A program made the position numbers and the translations under genes. A DNA stretch of 64,000 bases, taken from assembly GCA_025462645.1 (NCBI GenBank), contig JAOAPB010000084.1:1-64000 (forward strand). The letters are read 5' to 3'. The notes under the pieces were generated by a model, which was not told where the DNA came from, made no database searches, and saw only the letters and a list, made by a program, of their open reading frames with translations. Below are positions 18,079-28,100 of the stretch, one piece after another. The DNA comes from Edaphobacter sp. (GTDB taxonomy: Bacteria > Acidobacteriota > Terriglobia > Terriglobales > Acidobacteriaceae). Positions within the stretch are counted from its first letter, which is position 1, and each line of letters starts with the position of its first letter.

Positions 18079-20444
18079 GTACACGACGTGAATTTCTCGC
18101 CAGCGCCGCATTGATAGCTTTAGCGTCCAATGTGCCCCTGGACGCCTCCGAAGCCAGTCAGACTGCCGGTGAGACGGATATCTGGTTCGCGCAGGAAGCG
18201 AAGCACTGGCTTGAGGCGCTTCCTCTGGGCAATGGTAATCAGGGTGCCATGATCTACGGGGGAGTCGAAAACGAACGGCTTGCCTTGTCCGACTCCACAG
18301 CATGGTCTGGAGCTCCTGGCGAACACGAAGTCAATCCGCAAGCGCGGGAACACCTTGGCGAGATACGGAAGCTCATCTTCGACGGGAAGTATGCCGAAGC
18401 GACGCAGGCCAGCCGAAAGTATTTACCCGGACGCGGGAGGAATTTTGGCACAAATCTTCCTCTTCCAGATCTGCTCATTCAGTTCGACAGCCTACCTGAT
18501 CCAATCACTGACTACAGGCGCTCACTGGACTTGGATACAGCCGTTGCGGGCGTTTCATTTGAGGCAGATGGACAAAAGCATGTGCGGGAAGCGTTTGCTT
18601 CGCATGCCCACAAAGTGCTCGTGTATCGCATCGCACACCCAGCATCGTTCCGCGTGACCTTTGCGCAGTCGCCGTTGCCAACGACCATACGAGCGGAATG
18701 GAACCGCTTGCTTCTCCATGGACGCGCTGTCGAATCGAAGCATAGCGATGGCAAATCTGGCGTCGAATTTGAAATTCAAATAGAGGTGATCAAGCAGGGC
18801 GGTCATCTGGAGGCAAACGGCCAGACCATCTCGATCACGGGTTCGTCGTCCGCAACGATCCTCATTGCAATCGCGACCTCCTTCCACGGCAACAATCCCA
18901 CCACTGCCTGCCAGCGGTCGCTTGCGGCCGCACGGTCAGCTTATTATCAGAAGCTGAAGAGTACGCATATCGCCGACTACGCTCCCTTGTTCCGTCGGCT
19001 CTCGCTGAAGCTCGGCGACGACTCACGGCGCGATACACCGACGGATCTTCGCCGGCAGGCAGTTTTAAAAGGCGCAAGCGATCCCGGTCTCCATGCGCTG
19101 TTCTTTCAATACGGACGCTATCTCACCATTGCGGGATCTCGAGCGGACTCTGCTCTACCGCTGGCATTACAGGGAATTTGGAATGACGGTCTTGCGGCCG
19201 CAATGGGCTGGACGGATGACTTCCACCTCGATATCAATACAGAGCAAAACTACTGGGCTGCAGAGGTCTGTAATCTCTCCGAATGCCAGCTTCCGCTCTT
19301 TCGATTTCTGGAATCGCTTCGGATTGCTGGCCAACGCACCGCAACCGAGATGTATGGAGCGAAGGGGTGGGTGGTGCACACAGTCACCAATCCCTGGGGT
19401 TACACAGCGCCGGGCGATGTCGGCTGGGGCATCTTTCCTGCGGCAGGAATATGGATTTCGCTTCAGCTATGGGATCACTACGTCTTCACAAAAGACACGC
19501 GATTCCTACAGAACACCGCCTTTCCAGTCCTGCACGACGCAGCAGAGTTCTTCCTGTCGTACATGGTGATGGAGCCGAGCCACAACTGGTTGGTTACTGG
19601 ACCTTCCGAATCGCCTGAGAATGCGTTTGTCGATCCCCATGGTGGCAACGCGAGTGACAGCATGATGCCAACCATTGATCGTGTCATGCTCTTTGCCCTG
19701 TTCTCGATCTGTGAGCGTGCGTGCTCCGACCTGAAGATGGAGACTGCCTTTGCTGAACAAGTCAAACAGGCAAGAGCCAAACTGCCACCTTTGCAGGTGG
19801 GGCGCTACGGCCAGCTGCAGGAGTGGCTGTTTGATTTTGAAGACGCATATCCAAATCATCGGCATACGTCACATCTCACCGCGCTGTATCCGGAGTCGCA
19901 GGTGGACATCCGCAATACGCCCGCGCTCGCGCACGCCGCCGAGGTGACAATCGAGCGCAGGACCAGTGCCAGGGATTGGGAGCAGACGGAGTGGGGCCGC
20001 GTGAACTTCATGGCATTCTATGCACGCCTACTCAAGGGAGACCAGGCTCTGCGCTATCTCAACGATCTGCTGATAAAGGCTACTGGTGATAATCTGCTAA
20101 CGTTTTCGCAGGGCGGTGTTGCCGGTGCAGAAGACAACATCTTCGCCATCGATGGCAACACGGCCGGTTCAGCGGCCATTGCCGAGATGCTGTTGCAATC
20201 GCAACGCGGCGAAGTCGAGTTATTGCCCGCCCTGCCGAAGGCTTGGCCAGATGGAGAGGTGTGTGGCCTGTGCGCAAGAGGCGGTCACACTGTGGACATC
20301 ACGTGGCGGAACGGAACACTTGTTTTCGCGGCAGTACACAGCCGCTTCGGCGGAATGCTGCCGGTACGTTACGGAGAGACTGTAAAGCAGTTCAACATGG
20401 CTGCGGGGTCGACGCTACGCCTACGCGCCAACATGCTGCAATAA
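18075..20444 (+). CDS. GH95 family glycoside hydrolase (alpha-L-fucosidase/galactosidase), Tat-exported
   Basis: The product has 789 residues, normal for GH95. Characteristic stretches are WLEALPLGNGNQGAMIYGG, LSDSTAWSGAPGE and YLPGRGRNFGTNLPLPDL, then LQGIWNDGLAAAMGWTDDFH, DINTEQNYWAAEVCNLSEC, LVTGPSESPENAF and HRHTSHLTALYPESQ. GH95 enzymes are inverting and remove alpha-1,2-L-fucose or alpha-L-galactose. The N-terminus (STRREFLASAALIALA) is a twin-arginine signal, so export is folded. The start is TTG at 18075, with AAGGAGAG at 18062-18069, overlapping the GH36 stop as TTGA. The substrate choice between fucose and L-galactose cannot be read from sequence by eye. Confidence 0.92.
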   Translation: MSTRREFLASAALIALASNVPLDASEASQTAGETDIWFAQEAKHWLEALPLGNGNQGAMIYGGVENERLALSDSTAWSGAPGEHEVNPQAREHLGEIRKLIFDGKYAEATQASRKYLPGRGRNFGTNLPLPDLLIQFDSLPDPITDYRRSLDLDTAVAGVSFEADGQKHVREAFASHAHKVLVYRIAHPASFRVTFAQSPLPTTIRAEWNRLLLHGRAVESKHSDGKSGVEFEIQIEVIKQGGHLEANGQTISITGSSSATILIAIATSFHGNNPTTACQRSLAAARSAYYQKLKSTHIADYAPLFRRLSLKLGDDSRRDTPTDLRRQAVLKGASDPGLHALFFQYGRYLTIAGSRADSALPLALQGIWNDGLAAAMGWTDDFHLDINTEQNYWAAEVCNLSECQLPLFRFLESLRIAGQRTATEMYGAKGWVVHTVTNPWGYTAPGDVGWGIFPAAGIWISLQLWDHYVFTKDTRFLQNTAFPVLHDAAEFFLSYMVMEPSHNWLVTGPSESPENAFVDPHGGNASDSMMPTIDRVMLFALFSICERACSDLKMETAFAEQVKQARAKLPPLQVGRYGQLQEWLFDFEDAYPNHRHTSHLTALYPESQVDIRNTPALAHAAEVTIERRTSARDWEQTEWGRVNFMAFYARLLKGDQALRYLNDLLIKATGDNLLTFSQGGVAGAEDNIFAIDGNTAGSAAIAEMLLQSQRGEVELLPALPKAWPDGEVCGLCARGGHTVDITWRNGTLVFAAVHSRFGGMLPVRYGETVKQFNMAAGSTLRLRANMLQ

Positions 20445-20455
20445 GGAAACGGGAC

Positions 20456-20626
20456 ATGAAATCTTCCGCCCTTGCGCTTACTGTCCTTACGTTCTCGCCG
20501 CTCATCGCAGTTGCACAAGTGCATGGTTCTCCAAAAACCATCACGGAGAAGATTGAGTGGACCTGGGGACCAGCCGGCATTACCGATCCGCATCTTCTAA
20601 GTTTCAGATTCACCTGCCTGGTATGA
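20456..20626 (+). pseudogene. Truncated 5' end of a secreted SGNH/GDSL-hydrolase-type gene
   Basis: A 56-codon frame starts 11 bp after the GH95 stop with a good AAGGAAACG site. It encodes a signal peptide (MKSSALALTVLTFSPLIAVA) and then ITEKIEWTW, a phrase found just after the signal peptide of acidobacterial SGNH hydrolases. The catalytic GDS box and everything after it are missing, and the frame ends inside the 3' end of the convergent GH97 gene (17-bp overlap). It is probably a deletion remnant whose translation signals survive. Confidence 0.55.
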
Positions 20627-22613
20627 ACCGGACAGCAGCTCCGCCTCCGGGTGCAAGCTTGATGTTGAGTGATGAGGTTGCCGTTACCGAAATCTTGCGG
20701 ATGTTTACCTGCTTCGGCTGTGTCGCCGCATTGGGCCCATCCTCATATACTTCAGCCGTAAAGTTGCCGCTGCCCAAAAACGTCAACGGTACATTCAGGT
20801 CGCGTGGTGTCCAGTTCGTCATGCTGCCCAGATACCATTCCTTGCCATGCCGTCGAACAACGGTAGAATACTCGCCCACCTCACCTCCCACAACGTGCGT
20901 CTCATCCCAGGTTGTAGGAACGTCCTTCAAAAACTGGAATGCTGCGGCAGCTTCTCCTGCATAATTCTGGGGACTGTCGGACACCATTGGGACCGGATTC
21001 TCATACACGACATACAGTGCGAGCTGCTGCGCACGCGTGCCCATCACTTGTGGAGACGCATTTCGAGCAACAAAACTGTCCTCCGTCTGGTTATCGAAAG
21101 CTCCAGCCGTATAGTCCATAGCACCGACTAATGAGCGCGTCCAGGCGAATACTGCACGATCCACTGGGCTATCACGACGACCGACCTTATTGTTTTCAAG
21201 TCCGAGGACAGATTCGTAGCTCATGACGTTCGGATACGTTCGCATGATTCCCCAGGGTGTGTGACAGCCATGAAAGTCCACCATCAGATGATGTTCCGCG
21301 GCGTAGCGTGCCACGTCGTAGAAGAACTGGATGCCTTCCTGATCGTCGCGGTTGATGAAGTCGATCTTAAGACCGGCAACTCCCCACTTCTCATAGAGTG
21401 GGAACGCTTCCTTCATCTGCGCCATGACCGAAGTGGAGTAGAGCCAGATCCAGACCTTCACGTTTTTTGTGGCAGCGTACTTCACAAGTTCCGGTATATC
21501 GACTTTGCCATTCATCTTAGTGATGTCGCCCGAATACCATCCCGCATCCAGAAAGAAGTAAGGAAAGCCAGACTTCGCGGCGAAGTCGATATAGTACTTC
21601 ATCGTTTCCGTGGTGAACTGCTTATTCCCGGAGTCGCCGTTCTGGTTGACGTTATCAACCCACCAGTTCCATGAGGCCTTGCCTGGCTTGATCCAGTTCG
21701 TGTCGTGGACGCGGTTCCCCGGGTTCAGGTCTGTTTGCAGATTGCTCTCGATCAATGCACCGGGTGTGTCGGCGACACCAAGAACACGCCACGCAGAGTG
21801 ATGCGGCAGGGCTCCTGTCACGGCATAATGAGGATCGTCCCATCGGGGCGATAGCTTTACACGAAACATATGGCCGGCCCAGCTACCGGTCGGGTTCGTC
21901 ACATAGGCAGAGCTGTTTCCCTCTAGATCGGCTTCCATCAGTGACATCCATGCACCACCGGGCTGGTGCAGAAGCGTTGGCAGGCCAATTAAAAACTTAC
22001 TAGAGACGCCTCCCTGATTGCTCAAGGCGGAAAGGTTGTAGCGGACGTACTCGCTTTCATAGCTGGAGCGATAGTTGGGGAGTGCCAGCACCCATGCCGT
22101 ATCGTCCTGGCTGAAGCGGAACTCTGTCTCTTCATCACGCAAATGGAGATCCGAGCTGCCTCCCTGTACTGGAAGCAGGTAACGGAATGCGACACCACTG
22201 TTATAGGCTCGTGCTTCCACCGTCAGCCCACGACCGCGGCTATCGGAAGCCTCCTGCACTGTAATTGACATGCTATTGTATGCGTCGTGAACGTGACTTG
22301 CCTTCGAAAACAGGAGCGGATAGTCATCGATGCCGTTTGATTCCTTAGTGTCTCTGATCTTGACGTTCTCTCCGAGCGGCATCTTGTCGTCCAGGTCAAG
22401 CCCCAATGCGGATGCATCGATAATCGGCTTACCCTGGTAAGTAACGGCATACTGTAAACGGCCGCTTCCCTCGGTCGACATCGGACCGGAGGAATCCAGC
22501 GAAAATGTCATCACGAGTTGCCCATCCGGCGATTTCAAACTGTTTGGTTGACCATGCAAGAGGTTAGTTGCAACCAAGACAAGTGCGCCGGCAAGTATCA
22601 AATGCTTCATCAT
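20610..22613 (-). CDS. GH97 glycoside hydrolase, probable retaining alpha-galactosidase
   Basis: The protein has 667 residues with a signal peptide (LILAGALVLVATNLLHGQ). The N-terminal beta-sandwich has the usual SPDGQLVMTFSLDS start. The barrel includes ASWNWWVDN, PYFFLDAGWYSGD and GVAGLKIDFINRDDQ, with Asp 418 at the position of the nucleophile in retaining GH97 enzymes, then LMVDFHGCHTPWG and PNVMSYESVLGLENN. GH97 contains inverting alpha-glucosidases and retaining alpha-galactosidases; the KIDF motif favours the second. The start MMKHL follows AAGGAAAG. It lies 112 bp downstream of the orphan gene at 22726, so it may be the last gene of the TonB-receptor operon. Confidence 0.92.
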   Translation of the reverse strand: MMKHLILAGALVLVATNLLHGQPNSLKSPDGQLVMTFSLDSSGPMSTEGSGRLQYAVTYQGKPIIDASALGLDLDDKMPLGENVKIRDTKESNGIDDYPLLFSKASHVHDAYNSMSITVQEASDSRGRGLTVEARAYNSGVAFRYLLPVQGGSSDLHLRDEETEFRFSQDDTAWVLALPNYRSSYESEYVRYNLSALSNQGGVSSKFLIGLPTLLHQPGGAWMSLMEADLEGNSSAYVTNPTGSWAGHMFRVKLSPRWDDPHYAVTGALPHHSAWRVLGVADTPGALIESNLQTDLNPGNRVHDTNWIKPGKASWNWWVDNVNQNGDSGNKQFTTETMKYYIDFAAKSGFPYFFLDAGWYSGDITKMNGKVDIPELVKYAATKNVKVWIWLYSTSVMAQMKEAFPLYEKWGVAGLKIDFINRDDQEGIQFFYDVARYAAEHHLMVDFHGCHTPWGIMRTYPNVMSYESVLGLENNKVGRRDSPVDRAVFAWTRSLVGAMDYTAGAFDNQTEDSFVARNASPQVMGTRAQQLALYVVYENPVPMVSDSPQNYAGEAAAAFQFLKDVPTTWDETHVVGGEVGEYSTVVRRHGKEWYLGSMTNWTPRDLNVPLTFLGSGNFTAEVYEDGPNAATQPKQVNIRKISVTATSSLNIKLAPGGGAAVRFIPGR

Positions 22614-22725
22614 CGCTTTCCTTTTCTGCTGCTGTATTTGAAGTGAGTAGTCTCTGTTTGTCTTTCTTCTCTAAGATGTACGGCTGAACTTCCAAAACAT
22701 TGCGCGTGTCGCGATACGCGAACGA

Positions 22726-23928
22726 TTAAGTAGTCATCCAGGTCACAATCTGCCGGAGATCTGTCTGACTGGTCGCGGTGGTTCCCGCCGGCATACCGGG
22801 ACCGATAGCCACTGCTCCTTGCCCGTTCTCCGCAAGAGCAAGAAACGATTTGCGACCCGATCCAGGTAGGCGCTTCAGATTGAGCCAGGCGTAGTAGGCG
22901 CCCATATCAGCGTCGATGAGAGCGCCTTCAGCGTCGAGTACATCCCGCTGTGCGGAGTCATCCAGAAAATCTACTGTTCGCGAACGCGGCGCGAAGCGCG
23001 CCACCAGCGTCGCCGGCTGGGCTCTCCGAAGAGCTTCACGCGTAGACCACTGCACAAACGAGGTGCTCAGGTTCTGCGTCCCTGAGCCGTCGCAGAGTAC
23101 TCGGACCGCGAAATTGCGCATCACTTCGTCCTGTCCGGCGAGAAAACCACTCAGATCAGCAGGCTTAAGCGCCATCATGTAAGAGCGGATCTTCTCCGGA
23201 CCCATACCTTCCCGTCTCATTATCTTCTTGACGGATTTCGCCAAAGACTCTCGAACCGGGCGAAGCTCATCGTATGAGAGACGCGCGTACGGCTTGCCTT
23301 CGATTTCTGCGGTCGAGGCTCCATCAAGAAACCAGCAGTTGTACCTTCCATCCGCCCGCAACGCTCGCTGCTCCAGCACCAACATCGCTTCGCTAACGAG
23401 ATCGGTCTCGGGAACGTTGGCGAAGTAAGTGCCAAGCCTACGCAACTTCTCGAACACCGGTATCGTTTTCTTTCGGGCTCTCTGCCCTATCAGCACAATG
23501 ACGAGACGATCCGAAGACGATGCGCATCGTTCGCGGACAGAAGTGAGGATGGTCCCGTAGGCATCACCGGATGTACGAAATTGATCGATCGCATGTGTCT
23601 CCCACAGGTGCGCCGTGAACTCCTGCAGGAATGCTTCCGGAGCAATCCACGCATTCTTCATGAGTTTTTCCGGAACCGGAAGTTCTCGAAAGCCTGTAAG
23701 GATACGTTGCGTCTCCTCGCTGCGGGATGCCGAAAGGAATCGCAGTTGCTCTTCGAGCTCGCGACGCTCCGCAGGAAACTGCCAGTCATAGCCACGCACC
23801 TGCGAAAGCAGAAAAGCGGCAAGCACTGGAGGCAGTTGTTGTAGCATTCTCGAATATTGGGACGCCAATACTGCTGCCTGCGGTGGAAGGTCTCTGGGAC
23901 CGAAGGGAGTGACTGCTTCGCGGCTCAT
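22726..23928 (-). CDS. Unrecognised 400-residue protein coupled to an alkaline-phosphatase-superfamily gene
   Basis: I do not recognise this family. No signal peptide or transmembrane helix is visible. The N-terminal 130 residues are predicted mostly helical and rich in Arg/Glu/Leu (ERRELEEQLRFLSASRSEE), the middle has VIVLIGQRARKKTIPVFEKL and GRYNCWFLDGAST, and the end is DLRQIVTWMTT. Its ATG overlaps the stop of the upstream gene by four bases (ATGA), so it is translationally coupled to the Tat-exported phosphatase-like protein and through it to the TonB receptor. A role with these two in uptake or surface processing is inferred only from this linkage. Confidence 0.7.
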   Translation of the reverse strand: MSREAVTPFGPRDLPPQAAVLASQYSRMLQQLPPVLAAFLLSQVRGYDWQFPAERRELEEQLRFLSASRSEETQRILTGFRELPVPEKLMKNAWIAPEAFLQEFTAHLWETHAIDQFRTSGDAYGTILTSVRERCASSSDRLVIVLIGQRARKKTIPVFEKLRRLGTYFANVPETDLVSEAMLVLEQRALRADGRYNCWFLDGASTAEIEGKPYARLSYDELRPVRESLAKSVKKIMRREGMGPEKIRSYMMALKPADLSGFLAGQDEVMRNFAVRVLCDGSGTQNLSTSFVQWSTREALRRAQPATLVARFAPRSRTVDFLDDSAQRDVLDAEGALIDADMGAYYAWLNLKRLPGSGRKSFLALAENGQGAVAIGPGMPAGTTATSQTDLRQIVTWMTT

Positions 23929-25085
23929 AGCACCTCAACCAAGGGACGTCCTTGCGCAAACCGTGCATCGCAGGCCAGCATCTTTGCGACAGTGGGCACC
24001 AGGTCAATGGACTCTACCGGACGGTCAACCGTCGCGTTCTCCCGGATACCCGGCCCCATCGCAAGCAGCCAAGTTGTGCGGCACAACGCGTCTCCGCTGC
24101 GATGATGTTGAAAACCGTTCCCGCTCGGATCATCATCGGCATCCCGGCCGAAATCCGGAAGGATAAAGAAATTTGTCTTACCCTTGTATTCCGGCTCCTG
24201 GTCCATGGCGCGCACAAGGTCCGCACAAATGCGGTCCGTTCTTTTAATAGCGTCTGTATAAAGCGAAAACGCGCCAGCGTGCGCGATATCGATGTCATGC
24301 AGCGTAATCCAGATAAGACTCGGTGCCTTCGAGCGCATGAGGTGCAGCGCGATATACAGTGACAGTTCGTCGGGGCTCGACACACTCAGCGCGTGTGCGT
24401 TGAAATCGCTCATGGAGATTTGCAGAAGATCGCGTATGGCTTCGTCCTGCCAGGCTGTCGAGGCGTAAACACCTGCGCCAACAGGCCCTTCATGACTATC
24501 GCGCAACAGGCTTTCAAACGTACGCTCCGAACCTCCGCTCACACCCGCCAACAGGGCTTTTGGCAGGACGACCGTAGCTCCCTTTCCACGTCCGTATGCC
24601 CGGTGCCCGCTTTCGCCAATGGAGCTGAATCCATTGCTTGGGGCGATAACCCAAACGTCGGAGGCCTGCCGCCGTCGATCCTGCCGGAAGTATTCGAAAA
24701 TGGTGGGGTTTTCAGGACGGATGGACTGGAAGTTATTGAAGCTCTCATAACATCCGGTGGCAAGGCTGGCGTTCGCAACATAGTGTCCCAGGATGCCGCG
24801 ATTGACTACCTGCGTATAGAAGGTGGCGCGCGGAATCAACTCCATCAGAATCCGCGGAATGTATCGTTGGCCTTCGGGGGCAAAGGTTTCCTGGTCGCGC
24901 GCGCCGCCCCCAAACGTCACGATGATTGTCTTTTGTCCGTATTCACGCCGCAACGCGGATGCACGTCTTGCACCGATGAGCAGGCCGGCTCCCGCGCCTG
25001 TCATGTCGCGCAGGAATCTGCGTCTGCTCAGGGCCCGCCGGGCGGTTTGTGCAAGGAAGTCCGAGCTTGGCGTGAGCTCTAACAT
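23925..25085 (-). CDS. Tat-exported alkaline-phosphatase/sulfatase-superfamily protein
   Basis: The product has about 386 residues. ATG 25085 is chosen because the Tat signal SRRRFLRDMTGAGAGLLIG begins about 20 residues later; the open frame upstream has foreign composition. Metal-site candidates of the superfamily are visible: FGGGARDQETF (Asp plus a Thr nucleophile candidate), HDIDIAH, PDFGRDADDD, and QHHRSGD near the C-terminus. It could be a phosphatase, sulfatase or phosphotransferase; I cannot decide. It lies 79 bp downstream of the TonB-receptor gene, across a strong hairpin, and overlaps the start of the next gene. The neighbouring glycosidases suggest a decorated polysaccharide as substrate. 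Confidence 0.75.
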   Translation of the reverse strand: MLELTPSSDFLAQTARRALSRRRFLRDMTGAGAGLLIGARRASALRREYGQKTIIVTFGGGARDQETFAPEGQRYIPRILMELIPRATFYTQVVNRGILGHYVANASLATGCYESFNNFQSIRPENPTIFEYFRQDRRRQASDVWVIAPSNGFSSIGESGHRAYGRGKGATVVLPKALLAGVSGGSERTFESLLRDSHEGPVGAGVYASTAWQDEAIRDLLQISMSDFNAHALSVSSPDELSLYIALHLMRSKAPSLIWITLHDIDIAHAGAFSLYTDAIKRTDRICADLVRAMDQEPEYKGKTNFFILPDFGRDADDDPSGNGFQHHRSGDALCRTTWLLAMGPGIRENATVDRPVESIDLVPTVAKMLACDARFAQGRPLVEVL

Positions 25086-25113
25086 GGGGCCTTTGCGATG
25101 TAGCGAAAGGAAG

Positions 25114-25144
25114 AGGACAGGGCGCAGTGGCGGCGCCCTGTCCT
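25114..25144 (-). terminator. Strong intercistronic hairpin between the TonB-receptor and phosphatase-like genes
   Basis: AGGACAGGGCGC (25114-25125) and GCGCCCTGTCCT (25133-25144) form a perfect 12-bp stem. On the minus strand it is followed by CTCTTCCTTT. It probably acts as a partial terminator or mRNA-protecting structure, so that the receptor is made in excess over the downstream enzymes. Confidence 0.6.
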
Positions 25145-25164
25145 GATTGGGAGGGTTGTGCTGC

Positions 25165-28100
25165 CTAGAAGTAGTATTTCGCGGCAAGCTGGATAAACCG
25201 TGCATCCGGCGTGTTCGCACCGAAGTTCTTCGGGCCCCGAATCTGACCGCCAGACGCAGGATCGTTGTTCTGGACGCTGGGGTTACCCCAGGTCGGATGG
25301 TTGAAGACGTTGAAAATATCCGCTCGAAACTGCACAGTCTGCTCATGCCAGACCGGGAAGTTCTTAAAGAGCGAGACATCATTTCGCCAGTAGCCTGGAC
25401 CGTAGACGAGATTCTGCTTACCGCCAAGGAACTGCGCCACCAGGCTCGGGTCGGTCACACCAGAGGCATAACGGCAGCCGTTGCTCGGTGCAACACCCGG
25501 AGCGCAGATTAGGTTTCCCGGATCCAGTTGTCCCATTGGTTCGGCGAAAGCGCACGGGTTATACCAGTGATCCCGCGTCTTCACCTGTGTGGGGCAGCCC
25601 GTCTTGGTCCCCGGAAGGTTGATATCTCCGGGACGGAACGGATCGGTCACCAGCACCGGCCGTGCACTGGCGCCCGCGACATTAGCCGTCGTCGTGCTCA
25701 TGCCAAACGGTGTGCCGCTCTGCGCTGTGAACGTGTTGCTGATCTCCCACCCACCAACCACGAAATCCAGAGCGCGGTTATTCTTGAGGAATCGTCGCCC
25801 ATGTCCCCACGGAAGCTCATAATGACCGTTGAAGGTGATACGGTTTCGCACGTCATAGGACGAATTGGTGTACTCGGAATTGGGCCCGCCAAGCATGTAG
25901 TAGGCACGCGTTCCGACCGCCGTCGATAGGCCGCCCGACGAACTGCTGTTATCCATCGCATGGGCCCAGGTGTACGTGGCCAGGAAGTTCAAGCCGCTGG
26001 AGAAGCGCTTCTCCAGTTTGGCCTGCAGCGAATTGTAGCTGCTGTAACCGGTATAGACCGTCGCACCGATTCCGCCCAGAGTCGGGAACGGAAGTAGAGG
26101 CTGCGTGTTCAGGCCGTTGCGGTACAGCGCAACGGCTGAGTTCTGCGCAAAATACGTCGTCAGGTGACGCGTCTCATTGCCCACGTATGCGATCGAGCTG
26201 ACCATGTTGTTGGTCAACGCGTACTGCATCGAGAAGCTGTAGTTCTCGGTATACGGAGTCTGGATATGCGCGTCCGTAGAGTGGAAGCCTGGAAACGAGG
26301 TGGCCGCAGTGACAGGCGTCAGCGTCGGCAGACCGCTCTCCAGCGTGTACGGGAACGAAGTCGAGCAGTTGCCGACATCGCAGGTCTGTTCAGGGAAGTT
26401 CTGGGAAAGGCTGAAGGGATAGTTGGCACCGAGATTACCGTTGCCGTTGCTCTCCAGTCCGCCGTAGAAGATTCCAATTCCGCCACGGAATACCGTCTTC
26501 TCGTTTGCCTGATATGAGAAGCCGAAGCGCGGAGCGAAGTTCGTCTTCTGCGACGTCACCAGACGGTTGTTGTCCACATACTGCAGTTGAACGTTGCTCG
26601 CCGCGAGCGTGTTGACAAAGTTCGGAGCCAGGGCGGTACTCTTCAGTGAAGAAGGTAGTTGGAAAGCGCCGCTTCCGGTTCCCTGGCCCACCGGTCCGGT
26701 GACGAGGAAGTTTGCCTGCCGGTCACGCGATTCCGCCAAAGGCTGATAGAAATCCCAGCGCAGGCCGATGTTGAGCGTCAGTTTCGACGTGATACGCCAG
26801 TCATCCTGCGCGTAGGCGGAGTTGTACCACTGCTGATCGTGAATTCCCGGAGCATTGGTGATGTAGGCATTTGCCACACGTCCGGTAAGGAAGTCCGCAA
26901 CGCCTGAGCTTAACGAAGTTCCAGGAATCTTCGTGTAGTGTCCGTTGAAGGTGAAGTTTCCACGTGGGCTGTCAGCATAAGTGTAGTAAAAGCGGACGTT
27001 CTGAAAAGCCACACCATACTTGATGGAGTGCTTCCCCTTGTTGAACGTTAGATTGTCTAGAATTTGGTAGACGTTCTGCGATTCACGTGACGTACCTGTC
27101 GAACCGAACTGTGAAATCCCCACCGAACCGCCGATCTGCACCAGAGGCAAACCGCAGAACCCAGGTACGCAGGGGACATTCCCAAAACCGAGCGATCCGG
27201 CGATGCTTCCGTTAAAACCGTTGGGCGTGTCGAAGTTGAAAACGCCCCAGTTATAGCCAAAACGGAACTCGTTCACGATCGACGGACTAAAGGTGTGGGT
27301 GTACGACCCCATACCGTTCTCGGCGAGATTGCTTTGGATGTAGCCACCATAGCCGCTACCATCCAGTACCGGTCCCAGCGGAAGAGCGCTCTTCACGATC
27401 TGGTGCACATAGCTAAAGCGCCCGTATATAAGATCTTTAGGGCTGATGTTCCAGTCCACGCGATGATCGAACTGCGTTGTGCTGTCGATGCGTGGAACAT
27501 TCAAAACATAGTTGTTGACTAGCGTGTTACCGCGGTTCGGAAGGGGATACATGTTTAGAATGTTCTGCGCATTCGCGTCGATATCGGCAGCGCACATGAC
27601 GTTTTCTGCCCGTCCGCACCGCGCACCCAGCGCAACCGTTCCATTGGTGTTCGGCTGCTTCAGGTGAATGGCCTGGCTGAAACCGCTGATTGCCGGGTTC
27701 AATAGCTCGGAAAAATTTCCCTGGCGCTCCAGGACAGAAGGAACGTTGAGATTATTTACGTTTGCGTTGCTTATCCGGTTTGCCTCCACATCGCCGAAGT
27801 AGAACAGCTTGTCCTTCAGGATGGGAAAACCGATGGTTGCCCCGAACTGGTTCTGATGAAAACGAGGAACGGTAAGAGCATTCCAGTCCTTCGCATTCAT
27901 CTTGTCGCTGCGGTAATACTCCCACAGATTCCCATGAATCCGGTTCGTACCCGACTTAATGCTCGCATTCATCACGGCACCAGCCGAGTGGCCGAACTCC
28001 GCCGAGTAGTTGCTGGTCTGGATATTGAACTCGGCCAACGCATCCGGTGGCGGCCGCTGCACGAAAGTAGAACCGTTCAGGAAGTCCACCAGGTTCGTGT

